From NCBI GenBank assembly GCA_014904845.1, contig MU119357.1, positions 1 to 64,000 on the forward strand: a DNA stretch of 64,000 nt, given 5' to 3'. This stretch comes from Acephala macrosclerotiorum (taxonomy: Eukaryota > Ascomycota > Leotiomycetes > Helotiales > Mollisiaceae). A program made the translations under genes and the position numbers. Below the pieces are notes generated by a model. The model saw only the letters and a list, made by a program, of their open reading frames with translations, was not told the origin of the DNA and made no database searches. Of this stretch, positions 35,118-45,395 are shown piece by piece (the stretch's first letter is position 1; every line of letters starts with the position of its first letter).

Positions 35118-35866
35118 TTTGTTGGTCTTGGTGTTGTCCTTTCTTGGATGCGGAAAGTGTTATGTGATATGAAAGAGCTTTGTCAGATTACGAGCTTGAA
35201 TGATTTGAGACCTTGAGGTTTGCTTGTTGCTTGGTTGAATGATCGAGAACATCTCGAGGCTACTTCTCTCCATTCTTATACTTCTTCCCCAAGTTCCTAG
35301 CACTGAGAGTGTCGTTAACCAATCACCTACCACAAAATGTAGGTGGTTGGACTATCGCAATTGTTTCAAGACACTTCGTACTCGACTGAACGCCTCGGGC
35401 TCGCCTACCTCGGTCACACTCATACATTCATCACGTTTTGACGATGCGAGGAGCGCGGCTCAATCATTTAGCCGCCCAAATTTCCTCTTTCGGGTACCGA
35501 TGTGAGTCTTTGAGATCTGTTTTCAGGTGTAAGCGCGCTGTCAGTGGAGATGACACACCATTTTTAAACTCAAACCATGACCAAGATCGTTGAATTCTCG
35601 TCATCAGATGAATTTTGCGAGAGTAACTGGTTGCAAACTGGCGGCTTCGACATGGAGATGATCTGCCGAAGGATTGTAGATGGTTTGAAGAACGGAGACA
35701 GATCTTGTCGTGAGTTGTAGCTGGCCCGCAACAAAGTTCTCGCGAGAGAATCGATTTCGAACTGGCGTATGTATTGTGACATGCTTTTCAACACATTAAA
35801 TCGAGAGATGATGTAGCCGGGGAGGACACACCTTCCGCACTTACAGTGCCGAACGCAAGAAGCGAG
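35118..35866. other. Intergenic between secreted-protein and HET genes
   Basis: Several open frames of 70-90 codons exist on both strands but none is recognisable or spliced convincingly. Confidence 0.35.
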
Positions 35867-37977
35867 TCAAACCAACTCGAACGGCACCCTCTTGCTGTGC
35901 TGTGTGAATAGACTTTGACTTCCTGAGCATCGACCTAGTCCAATTCTCCTCCAGCAGCCACCACACTCAACATCGGGTACGACGACCAAGAAATACTTCC
36001 AACTTGGGTATGTCAACGCAATTTCACGTCCAAAATCGTCGTCCCGCTCATAGTACTGAGGTTGAACGTCCCTGGCCACAACAAAGAGACCTCGACATGT
36101 GATCCCAGATGGATATTTCTCGTCCAATTTATCAAGGAACACGGTGACTTTGGCCCCAGATTTGTCAAAAAAGGCGACGCCTGATTCTTCATTTCGCAGG
36201 TTGAAGGTCTCGAAATCCGCTTCTACGGTGAGAGAAGCGTGCACGACTTCTCCCATAGGGTTGTTTGCATCTTTGGGAGTTATATCACAGCCAACAAACT
36301 TGATGTCCTGGTGGCGAACGAGACTCGGTGAAGAACGCGAGCCTATTACTGTGACATACAACACCGGAAAGCACGTCGAAACCCACGACCAAGATGGGCC
36401 AGGATACACAGACTTCTTGTGTCGAAATTGTCTCTGGTTTTGGTCAACATACCACAGCAAGCCATCTCGAAGGTCTTCTTGCCAAAGTCCGGCAATATAT
36501 GAGTAGCCCGTATTGGCCTGGAAGATGGAAGCGAGGCCTGACAGGGCTGGCAATTTGTCGGTCGGCTTGGTCAGGTAGCACCGTGTGTACTCCACCACGA
36601 TAATATGCCAATATGATGGAGGAGATAGTGGCATTGAAGGAGACTCTCCACGAGGAAGAATGAGGCAGTTCTTGACATCCGGACATTCGTAACTGGTGTA
36701 CGAATACTCGGACGGCCTGTACGTTTTGACTCTCGGGCTTCCTTCCCTTACAGTGCAAGCTAGACATTCCCAGAAGATTTCTCCTTTGCTGTAGAACAAA
36801 ACACGAGGGGAAAGCAGTCTCTCTTGCAGTGCCCAAGCTCTGTGGCATAACGGCGATTGCTTGAAGACCGCTTGCTTATCTCCTAGAACTGGTGACTTAA
36901 GTTCTTCTACGACAATATCTTTGGCAGGAGAAGTTTTCCTTGGTGAGAGAATCCGTTGATGGCAGTCGGTTGAATCCAAAATAACAATCGTGAGGTACGC
37001 ATATCGGTACACATCGCCCATCTTCGAAGCTTCTCGAGCCCAGTCTTCTTCAGAGTCTTGAATGATACACAATGAATCGATCCAAAGGTACTTTATCTTC
37101 AATCGTCGAGTAATGAACACAGCATCTTGAAACATTTCAGGTAGCGATTGCAAAGGTATCTCGCGGAGTCGGTTCTCCAACGTCGCGGCTTTGGTGACCA
37201 GAGGCTGAGCGCTCCCCCAGCAATGGCTCAATGTCATATACGGCTCGTCGATGCCATGTGAGACACGAAGCCGTGGAATTGAACCACTCACGTCAATCAC
37301 TCGCGTTGGGAAGAACTTATGTTCCCCTTGGTAGCAGTGATGGTCTCGAATACAGAGACTGAGCCAGCCGCAGATGAGTCTGAAGGTGGCGTCCGAGGAT
37401 GGATCATCCTGTAAAGCACGTGGCTGCGAGCCATAGAAATACTGGTAATAATCTAAGCTCGTCAGATAGATTCAATGTCATCTCGAATGGACTCGCCTAA
37501 TCCTTTCAAGTCATCTAGATACCCAGTCGCTGTCACAGTCTTGTCCACAAACCAGAGCAGTAGGTGAGGGATTTTCCTCCGAAGTTCTGATGGATCAGTC
37601 AACACTGGAGGCTGAGCATGATCCTGCAAAGCAATTCCCCATTGCTGTTCTACAGCGTGACAGAGCCAACATCCTTTCGCGGCTGAAGATCTCAATCGCT
37701 GGTAGTTCGCGTGATGCCTGGCCTTTCCCCAGAGTCGATACTTGAGGGCTTTGCATCGCCTGCACAACTTGAGGCCAATGACAGGTCGTTTGTATCCCTG
37801 TACAAGAGAGGTTTCGAAATCTGGAGTGAGGAAGATGTATATCGCAGCGCCAGGAAACCAGATTGGGGACAGTACGAGTAAGGGTATTGCGACGAAGAAG
37901 CCGCACCATCCGACTCGCGCTTTTCGAAGCGCGAAGGCATCGTCTAACCAATCTCGAATGGCACCTTTTTGCGACAT
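35867..37977 (-). CDS. HET-domain (heterokaryon incompatibility) protein
   Basis: HET proteins trigger non-self recognition and programmed cell death when incompatible hyphae fuse. The N-terminal exon (37977 to about 37537) starts MSQKGAIRDWLDDAF, has a membrane segment (about residues 24-50), and a Cys pair region (LCRRCKALKYRL, then GCWLCHAVEQQ) common upstream of HET domains. The large exon (35867 to about 37441) holds the HET domain at about residues 214-360: YMTLSHCWGSAQPL, YLWIDSLCIIQDSEEDW, RAWALQERLLSPRVLFY. The downstream region is variable, as usual. The junction is uncertain. A 95 bp intron (37442-37536) with a weak GTGACA donor keeps the frame and gives 671 residues; otherwise a one-base frameshift lies near 37465, where the first frame stops after DDIESI. 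The HET core itself is intact. Confidence 0.8.
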
Positions 37978-38852
37978 CTTGGATTAAGCAACAAAAGAGT
38001 CGAGGGATGTTACAGAATATGTTCAAGGTTTTGTCTTGAGCGATGTTGAGGACCGAAGTTAGGCTGAGAAAGCCACGCCCGATTGATGAGTGGAAGGCGC
38101 GATCTGCATCCTGCCAGAACGCCACATTGTAACGCTGTGCAGCTGCCGTCACTAGGCAGGCTTGGATTCATTGCGATACGGTTGGCAAGTCTCGACTTTT
38201 GGGAGAATCAGTATCGAAATGGACGTGATAACCTGATGTAGAGGAGAAGAGAAGGTTGATGCCTTCCAGCTGAGAAAGAGCACAGGCCTCGAAGTCGGCG
38301 TGTCGGCGGCCTGTCACCGACATCCTTTCCCCAGTGCACTGTAACTTTAGCGACGAACCACCGAACTCCAACTCCCCTTCTCGACATGGGAAGGTAGTAA
38401 CAAGAGATACCTCCACATGGCTCTTTTGGGTCTTGTAATTGGAATGAGTACAATTTAACTCCCTTTCTGAGTACATTGGAGGGCAAGTCTGGTGCCATTC
38501 AGCCGGAGAATATATATTTAGAAATATATTCTTTTGCTGACGCTAGGAATAGCGAATCTTCACTTCATTAGTCGACCGCACTGAGTAGCTTGGGGTGTGC
38601 GGCGGCGAGACAGCTTGGATCGGGGAAAGCTAAGGCTATGCTACGCTAATGCCGAGCCGAGTCTCTTTACGAGTTCATACAGAGACCGGTGTAGAGCGCG
38701 CAAAGGTGTCGGTCCGCCGAGAACAGCAGGCCTAAGGTACGTGTCGTCCCGTGTGAAAGCAGGTTGTGTAACAGACCTCCCCCAGAATGAAGCTGTACAG
38801 GACTTTGAATAGGGGTCTAAACCTGTAAGTTCTTCCATATCAAATAGAAACG
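37978..38852. other. Intergenic upstream of HET gene
   Basis: A 102-codon minus-strand frame (38168-38476) is open but unrecognised. The stretch 38600-38800 is GC-richer and structured-looking but could not be matched to a known RNA. Confidence 0.35.
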
Positions 38853-39014
38853 GCCAGCAGCAATAGCGTATATTAAATTTATCCATGTTAAAAGGCTCGT
38901 AGTTGAACCTTGCTCTTGCCTGGCTGGCCGGTCCGCCTCACCGCGTGCACTGGTCCGGCCGGGTCTTTCCTTCTGAGGAGCTGCATCCCCTCACTAAGCG
39001 TGTGTCGGGGAATC
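38853..39014 (+). rRNA. Isolated, mutated 18S rRNA gene fragment
   Basis: About 160 bp corresponds to the V4-flanking part of fungal 18S rRNA: GCCAGCAG, AATAGCGTATATTAAA, GGCTCGTAGTTGAACCTTG, CTGGCTGGCCGGTCCGCCTC, ACCGCGTGCACTGGTCCGGC, then GGAGCTGCAT and GTCGGGGAA. Relative to the conserved fungal sequence it lacks about 20 bp after GCCAGCAG and shows mainly C-to-T and G-to-A changes (for example GGAGCCGCAT to GGAGCTGCAT, GGGGAACCA to GGGGAATCA). Sequence on both sides is not 18S. It is a nonfunctional rDNA fragment, not an rRNA gene. Confidence 0.85.
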
Positions 39015-39234
39015 AATTTAGCGATTGATACGCTGAAAATTTAGTGGGTGACCGCTAACCGAATGCCTGTACTTGTAACTCGCTATCAATTGAACAGCCT
39101 CCCATGAGATATCGAACAAGAACTTTGAATTATTATATAGACAAGCCCAATCAACAGGCATATGTCCTTATTACTACATATTTACAGAAAATTAACTTCC
39201 TCATCTCTCTTTTCATACATCCCCCAACTCCTCC

Positions 39235-40906
39235 TCAAATCGCTGTCCCAATACCATTCCCAGCCTGTCCACCGCCTCCATTTCCCCCATTCAGCGGCGG
39301 GGGTGCTACACTCCTCCTAAACGGATTCAAACTCCTTCTCTGCGCCTGCCCCTGACTGCTCGGCACCTGCCCAATCACTGGAAACGGACTCACACTCATA
39401 AAACTATCCTCCAACCACGTCGTAAACTTCGGCGGGCGTTCCGGATGCTCAGGATCATACGTAAGGGTGTTATAGGTATTCTTCCTCACCAGCCCCTCCC
39501 TCGGCTTTTCGTTTTGCATTTGCCCTCCTCTCATATTGACCATCTCACCCTGTCGTTCTCTCTGTAATGGGTTTCCGGAACCTAAAACGGTGTTCCCATC
39601 TTCGTCCATACCGTTCGCAGTCACAGTCCTCGATTCATCGCGCGGAGACCACGTCTTTGCTCTTCCAGCGGACGAGGGTCCAGGGAACGGAAACTGAGGA
39701 GATGCTGTCTGCATCATAGCAGGCGTCTGCGGTACATTGGCCGTAGCCCACGTCTTCCTCGCCCCCTGAATCGGCATCTCCGTACTAATAGTGCTCCTCG
39801 CATCCCCACCCTCTCTATTCCATGTCCTCCTCTCATCCAGACTCTTCCCCCTACTATTCCCTCGACTCCAAGCCGTTCTCCCTACCGGCATTGGGAATTC
39901 TGAGAGTGATGGTCCGCCTCCTTGGCTGTCGTCTGAGTTGTGGCGGATGCGCATGATTTTTTCTTTGAGGGCTAGTTGGCGGGCTTCTCGGCGGCGTCGC
40001 CGGTATCGGGCGATGAGGTAGTAGGCTAGGATGGAGAGGATGGAAGAACCAAGGATCGCGAAGGTGATGGCGAGGGCGAATTTAGTGGTGTTCATTGCTG
40101 CGACGCGGTTTGCTGTTATGCTTGCTGCCGCTTGTTGCTGTTTCATGTTAGTATAACTTCGGGAGGGAAAGGGGGACAGCGAGGAGGAGGAGACTCACGC
40201 TCAGAGAAGATACAGACGCCTGAGCCTGTGCTATCGCGAATGTAGCTGTAGCTCGAGCATCACTGGCTGCCGCATTTGCGCTCGCAACTGCTGAATTCAG
40301 ACTTATGGCCGCTGCATTTGCACTGCTTTGGATTGAGGACAAGGCACTTTGTGCTGATAGCACACTCTGACTAGCACCACTCTGCGCCGCCGCGATTGCC
40401 GATGAAGCGGAAGAAGATATCGAGGAGAGTGACGACGCTACGCTCGAACTCGCTGTAAGAGCTGACGAAGCCGTGGAGTCTGCTGAGATGATAGCGAGGG
40501 ACGCTGAGCTCTGAACGCTCCGCTGAGCGTTCGTAGCTGATGTCAAGGCGATGTTGGCAGACTGTAGTAGGCCTTGTAACGTAGCGATGCTCGCCGCTGC
40601 TGTTGACGAGACGCTGGCGACTGATGCAGCGCCAACACTTTGTGCTGAACTAACGGCTGAACTACATTCTGGAAGGACGCCGATGATCTGTGGTAATGGC
40701 GACGCCTTGCGAGGATTGAGTGATGGTGGCGGCGTGATGACACTGACTGTCGTTTTCGTGGATTCGACATCGCCTTGTTCGAGGTTGGCGAGGAAGTCTC
40801 GATGACTCTTGATGAGAATGTTGGTTTTCGTGACGACATTCCCAAATGTTTCAGCAGGAAGAAGAATTGCTGGTCCCCTTGACTGAACGACATCAGGTAA
40901 AGACAT
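39235..40906 (-). CDS. Ser/Ala-rich single-pass membrane protein
   Basis: Two exons (40199-40906 and 39235-40137) with a 61 bp intron (GTGAGT to AAACAG, TACTAAC branch point) join in phase 0 to give 536 residues. Residues about 90-236 are almost entirely Ala and Ser with regular SSASSA-type patterns, likely heavily O-mannosylated and rod-like, as in fungal wall-stress sensors. One transmembrane segment follows (about 252-275, FALAITFAILGSSILSILAYYLIA), then an RYRRRRR stop-transfer and a cytoplasmic tail rich in RTW, PF and NP motifs (MPVGRTAWS, GARKTWATA, GRAKTWSPR). No N-terminal signal peptide is visible from the chosen ATG, so a short upstream exon may be missing or the TM acts as a signal anchor. 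A sensor-like role is inferred from architecture only. Confidence 0.7.
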
Positions 40907-42160
40907 GTCAGACGTTGGTCATGACTGGGGCAGTTTAACACCGCGAATCCTCCTCTCGAGCATTAAGCATTAATTCGTAAATATCAATCAACTCTTTCGA
41001 ACACAACCACGGAGAAAGCCTTGCCATCAAAAAGAAAAGAAACCCAAAAAATTCAAATACGGACCAGCCAGCGTGTCGTTGATCAAAAATCGCACCAGAA
41101 GAGGAAGCACCAAAGGGAAAAAGGGCAGACAGCAAGTATCGAAGCACTCGGTCTCCGGCGAGGGACTGTAACAGGAATGGACCACCAACGTTCAATTCGA
41201 TACTTCCGGCACCCGATAAACCTCAACACCAAAACATCGGATAGTCGGCCTGCATGAAAGTGGACACAGATTGACTCCCGGCATCCCAGAAGTGAGGTGC
41301 ACGGGTTGAACGTTCTGTCGCGAGGCGATCCTGAGGCGGGTGGGTGGGTGGTGTGTTTCTGGTTTCGAAACACTGTTGACGCAGGGTTTGAGGCAGGCGA
41401 TGCACGAGACGCACCATTTTCTTGGAAATGGTCACGTACAGTGATCTGGAAGTCGCAAACGTGGTCTCGCGCGCCATGTGTCTATCGGAGATTTATGCGC
41501 TGATGAATGAAAGGAGATATCCTTTCGATGGAAAGGGAGAGGAAAACTTACGCGAGAGGTTCCAGGGGGAGTTGTCTTTCTTTTATAGGCCGTGTCTGCC
41601 GTTAGGCAATGGGTCTGTGGTAGTCTGACCATCCTCCCCTTCTGTCCCCGGCGGTTACACTTACTCGCTCTGTTCGCCTCTCCCCTAGGGGATCCTACTA
41701 CTAGGAGCTTTCATTGAGGGTTCCAGGGGGAACAGTGTCAGTTCGCAGTGCACGTGATTGTGAGACATCTCCCCTTCTCCCCTCGATTGTGGGGAGAGGA
41801 ACGCGAGTCGAGTCCACAATTTCCTCCCAGTATTCTGTCAATCAATCAGAAATCGCCCCAAAACAGTGGTTAAGCCTCAGCCAAGGGAGAGAAGGACAGA
41901 GACGCAGTACCTCCACACCTGGGACTTTGGCACGAAGCATGAGAAGATCTTGAACGACATCCAACCAGATTCAACCTATCCCTGCTATCAAGCCATGTAT
42001 GATCGCTATTAGTGAGTGGCTTCTCCCTTGTGGTTGTGAGATGAACCATAGCTGATCTTCCTCTTGTACTTGGGGACTAGAAAGAACCCATCGCATTTGT
42101 AGGGTGAAAATGAATCTAGGAGTGGGAGAACCATCGTGCTTAGATTTCTCAATTATATTA
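40907..42160. other. Intergenic, no supported gene
   Basis: Open frames of 60-96 codons occur on both strands (for example 41422-41628 plus, 41223-41477 minus) without recognisable domains or a consistent splice model. The upstream region should include the promoter of the Ser/Ala-rich gene. Confidence 0.35.
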
Positions 42161-42752
42161 CTAACAGTAGAGAGTGCCATCATTGTTTTGGACGAAAGCG
42201 CCTGTATAATTAAATCAGTTTGAAACAGTCTCACAACAGAAAGAGGAGAAAATCACGAACCAAAATCGATCTCAGTATCAACATAATTCTTTGCAAAATC
42301 CTTGCACTGACCAATCAGGAAAATACTGCCAGATTGATAGCTTATGTAGGAACTGCAACTCGAACTGAAGGAATCCCTAAGTTCCAAGTCAACAGACAAT
42401 TACGACTTGACAGAGTCTTCGAGTATTTAGAGTTGCATACCCGGGATGCACCATTCTTCCATTGGAATTTCCGATGCACTGATCCAGGTTGATTACAGCT
42501 GCCTGAGGGAGCCCGCTCTTCTTGTAACAGGTTGCAAAATAGCACGGGGCCTTGTAGCTAAGACCGGTGCATCTGTGGACGATGTCAGTAGGCTATTATG
42601 AAAATTGGACATGGAGGAACTTAGAAAAGGGAGACGGACGAATTGATGAAGTTCAGCGCACCATCGGTGCCATCAGAGCCTGGCAAAGCTGCTGCTGATA
42701 TCGTAGCAGTGCCCATGAAGGCGGTTATAAGTGCGGGCTTGATGAGCTGCAT
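42161..42752 (-). CDS. Secreted cyanovirin-N homology (CVNH) protein
   Basis: Four short exons (42640-42752, 42441-42572, 42261-42376, 42161-42201) with introns of 67, 64 and 59 bp splice into a 133-residue protein; all phases agree. The signal peptide is MQLIKPALITAFMGTATISA with cleavage near ALPGS. The mature part has the CVNH internal duplication: a cysteine-led strand ending INLDQCIGNSNGRM, then DSFSSSCSSYISYQSG, IFLIGQCKDF and TEIDFGAFVQNNDGTL, ending in Cys. The L-D-x-C-I-x-N-x-N-G and N-N-D-G-x-L motifs are diagnostic. Fungal CVNH proteins are small lectins that can bind mannose-rich glycans. The first donor (GTCCGT) is slightly weak; otherwise the model is clean. No single reading frame reveals it because every exon is short. 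Confidence 0.8.
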
Positions 42753-43369
42753 GATGGTAAGGTAGATTGATGAAATAAACAGAGGGAGCGACTAAGGATG
42801 CGAGAGATCTTCTTGACATTAGCAAACAGGCAACACGGAAAAGAAATTACTTATCGATCGAGACAGTACTGCATTTTCGCACGTGTGGCTACACTTGTGC
42901 TACGTAGCTTGGAGCTCATGGAGTCGCCGTTAGTTAGAGTGACATAACTATAGACTCGGCTTGCCGTACAGCGATACACAGATACAAAGAGACGAGGAAC
43001 TAAAGCAAGCGGAGGTGCTACAGATAGGCCGGACTCTCTCAACAGGTAACCCTCTCTTAACTGTCCGAATTAACGTAGGTAGCATCTCCCAGAACCAATT
43101 ACCTTTGCCTCGAGTATATATGAGAAGGCCCAAAATCTCTAGAGTAAGACGCGGCGTCTTTCTGGTGTCTGTGGTACGAAGCCGTTGTTGGCAACTTGGC
43201 GAGATCTCACCTTCATTCTGAGATGCATATGACCTACGCTGACATCTCTTATACCTAGGGACTAGACCCGGTTTTCGCAGAGCCGGTGGTACAGCAAAAC
43301 TTTTTTTCCCCCTCGCGTTAGGGACTTGGGGCCACTAGATAGTGCGACAAATAGACCTAGATTATTTCA
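42753..43369. other. Intergenic upstream of CVNH gene
   Basis: No gene recognised. It should contain the promoter of the CVNH gene and the 3' flank of the SET pseudogene. Confidence 0.35.
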
Positions 43370-44290
43370 GGCTCTACCACTTCGAAAGTAGTATCTTCAC
43401 CAAAGATCATCGTCCCCGTGATCCTCGAGAACTCCAGCGCTTGTTCAGCGAGCCTGTCCTTGCCTCGCAGTTTATATAAATTTCGAAGAGTCACCTAGGC
43501 AATTGGAACCCCATCATGAGGCACACCCCACTTGCGGATGACGATCTTCGAGCCACTCAGATTAGAGAGGCTAGTGCCATCCATAACGAAGCCTACACTC
43601 TCAAAAGCAGCTAATATACGACCCCCCGCATCATTTGAAGGTGTACGCCTGACCACGTCCGCAGTAATAGAGAAGTGGAGAGCGAATATATGGAACCTTG
43701 TTGAAGGATGTACATATGTCTTGTTCTGCGCACAGTGTCTTAAAGTCAGCATGCCACTCACACTTTGTGAAATAGATATTGATATCCCTGACATGTTGAG
43801 ACATAACGGACACGCCAGTCTGTCTACTCCACGCCTATAACTGGCTACAACTATGATAGAATAGTTCAAAGAGAAAATTTACCAGTTACTTGACAATGCC
43901 CTCTTTGCCCTTAGTGTTCGAGCTCGGTACTGAAAAGCTCTGCATACGTTGTCCTCTCTGTTTCTTGACAGCGACAGATGTCTCTCGATTATCGATGCAC
44001 AAAGTACAACCGCACTGGAAGCTCCAGCTTTTTAGTAGCGTTTCGTTCATCTTTGGGGGATCAGCAAGAGTGACATAGCTGAAAGTAAGCTCCGTATCAG
44101 CAGGTAAATCTCTCGCTGCTCTGATGATCTGCATGTCGCTGATGAAGGCGGGCCTGCAAGTTGAGTCGCATGAACGATTGATGTATAATGCTAGTATCCA
44201 AAGGCCGGTCGTTCTAGAAGCTAGACTTTCACGCTTGACCCATTTCTTAGAACAATTTTTGATTAATTGAGAGATTTATCTTTTGAGTTG
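43370..44290 (-). pseudogene. SET-domain protein (fungal TPR/SET type), decayed
   Basis: SET domains are usually protein lysine methyltransferases. The minus strand encodes TTGLWILALYINRSCDSTC, then FISDMQIIRAARDLPADTEL, TFSYV and SWSFQCGCTLC: the core SET motif (I-N-H-S-C, here with Arg for His), the catalytic-region tyrosine, and a post-SET cysteine cluster. Further down, RILAAFESVGFVMDG and IRKWGVPHDGVPIA match the conserved C-terminal region of fungal TPR-SET proteins. After VPIA an in-frame TAG (43495-43497) interrupts a frame that continues LRNLYKLRGKDRLAEQALEF and GTMIFGEDTTFE to a second stop at 43370. The middle (43640-43890) is disordered, and no N-terminal half is found upstream of about 44290. 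It is truncated and interrupted. Confidence 0.7.
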
Positions 44291-45395
44291 TATTATTTTT
44301 CCCTGTAATCGAGAAGAAATGCCTTGGGAGTTAGTGTCAGTTGAGAACCCGTATTCAAGCGATATTGGTGGAGAGTGCACTGAGACAGTGATCAATGTGG
44401 GAATGAGGTCTCACGCTCGATCGAGCATCGGCTCATATGGGTTGTCTCAGCCGGACTGGATGCACTAGTGAATTTACTTTATTAAGGGAACATTCCCACT
44501 TAGCTAGATGGGCAGATTAGACATCACAATACTACTCCTTTTGCTTTCTTAACTGATAGTTAGGTACTTACGTGTGAGTATGACTGTCAATAACACGGGC
44601 ATTCAATATTCCTCCTGGAATCTGGGAAGGGGTACGAAATGGAAGGTGTGATGACATGGTAATCTCAATATCGAGGCGATGGGAGACTGAAAACAAGAAT
44701 CGAGTACCTGGTTTCGAAGACTCTACGCAACATTGTAAGCGGTCATAACAGTTGAAGTTTAGTGAGGGGTATGCTGAAGTTCCAGCAGACTCGCTAAACT
44801 TCAGCGTGGAACCGCTATTTTTCAATGTTCACCGTCACCTCGATGAAGAATAGTGCTCTATTTTCTTCAGTGGATATGATCCGAAGCCTCAGCAAGTACG
44901 AAAACGAACCTCAGCCAAGACATCCAGACGGCATCGTCGATCATACGTGACCAAGTATTGGAACAATGGGGAATTGGGACGACGATGACGACATAGTACC
45001 CCGCTGTCAGAGCTTTCCACGATACGTATGCAGAGGAGTTTGAGATTAATTCCAGAGACGGAATGGGTGCGAGATAGATTGCTTCTTGAAAGTTCGTTAA
45101 ATGTCATCGTCTGACTAACACCGAGGACTCGAGAGGGAAAATTCAAGTCAAAGCGAGCGACCAAACTTCCTTGACACGACTTTGACTAAGCATGAACGAA
45201 CGAAAACTCTAGGCACTTGCCAAATATGATAAATTATCTTCTGAAAGCATACTTTCAACTCAACGCAGCAAACGCGTCAATTCGTCAATATACCACCCAT
45301 CAATTGCTACAAATTACATTAAGAAGAACCCCCCCCCCCCTGCCTTCTTTCCCCCATTTCCCTCCCTTTCCTCCAAACCAATTATCCTCCCCTCA
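44291..45395. other. Intergenic, possible remains of SET gene 5' part
   Basis: Minus-strand frames at 44568-44825 and 44889-45164 are open but do not match the expected N-terminal part of a SET protein. A C-rich homopolymer (ten C) lies near 45330. Confidence 0.35.

Noticed and set aside
38586..38850. Group I intron or IGS next to the 18S fragment
   Set aside because: The sequence looks structured and contains CCTAAGG, but conserved P3/P7 core elements could not be matched with confidence.
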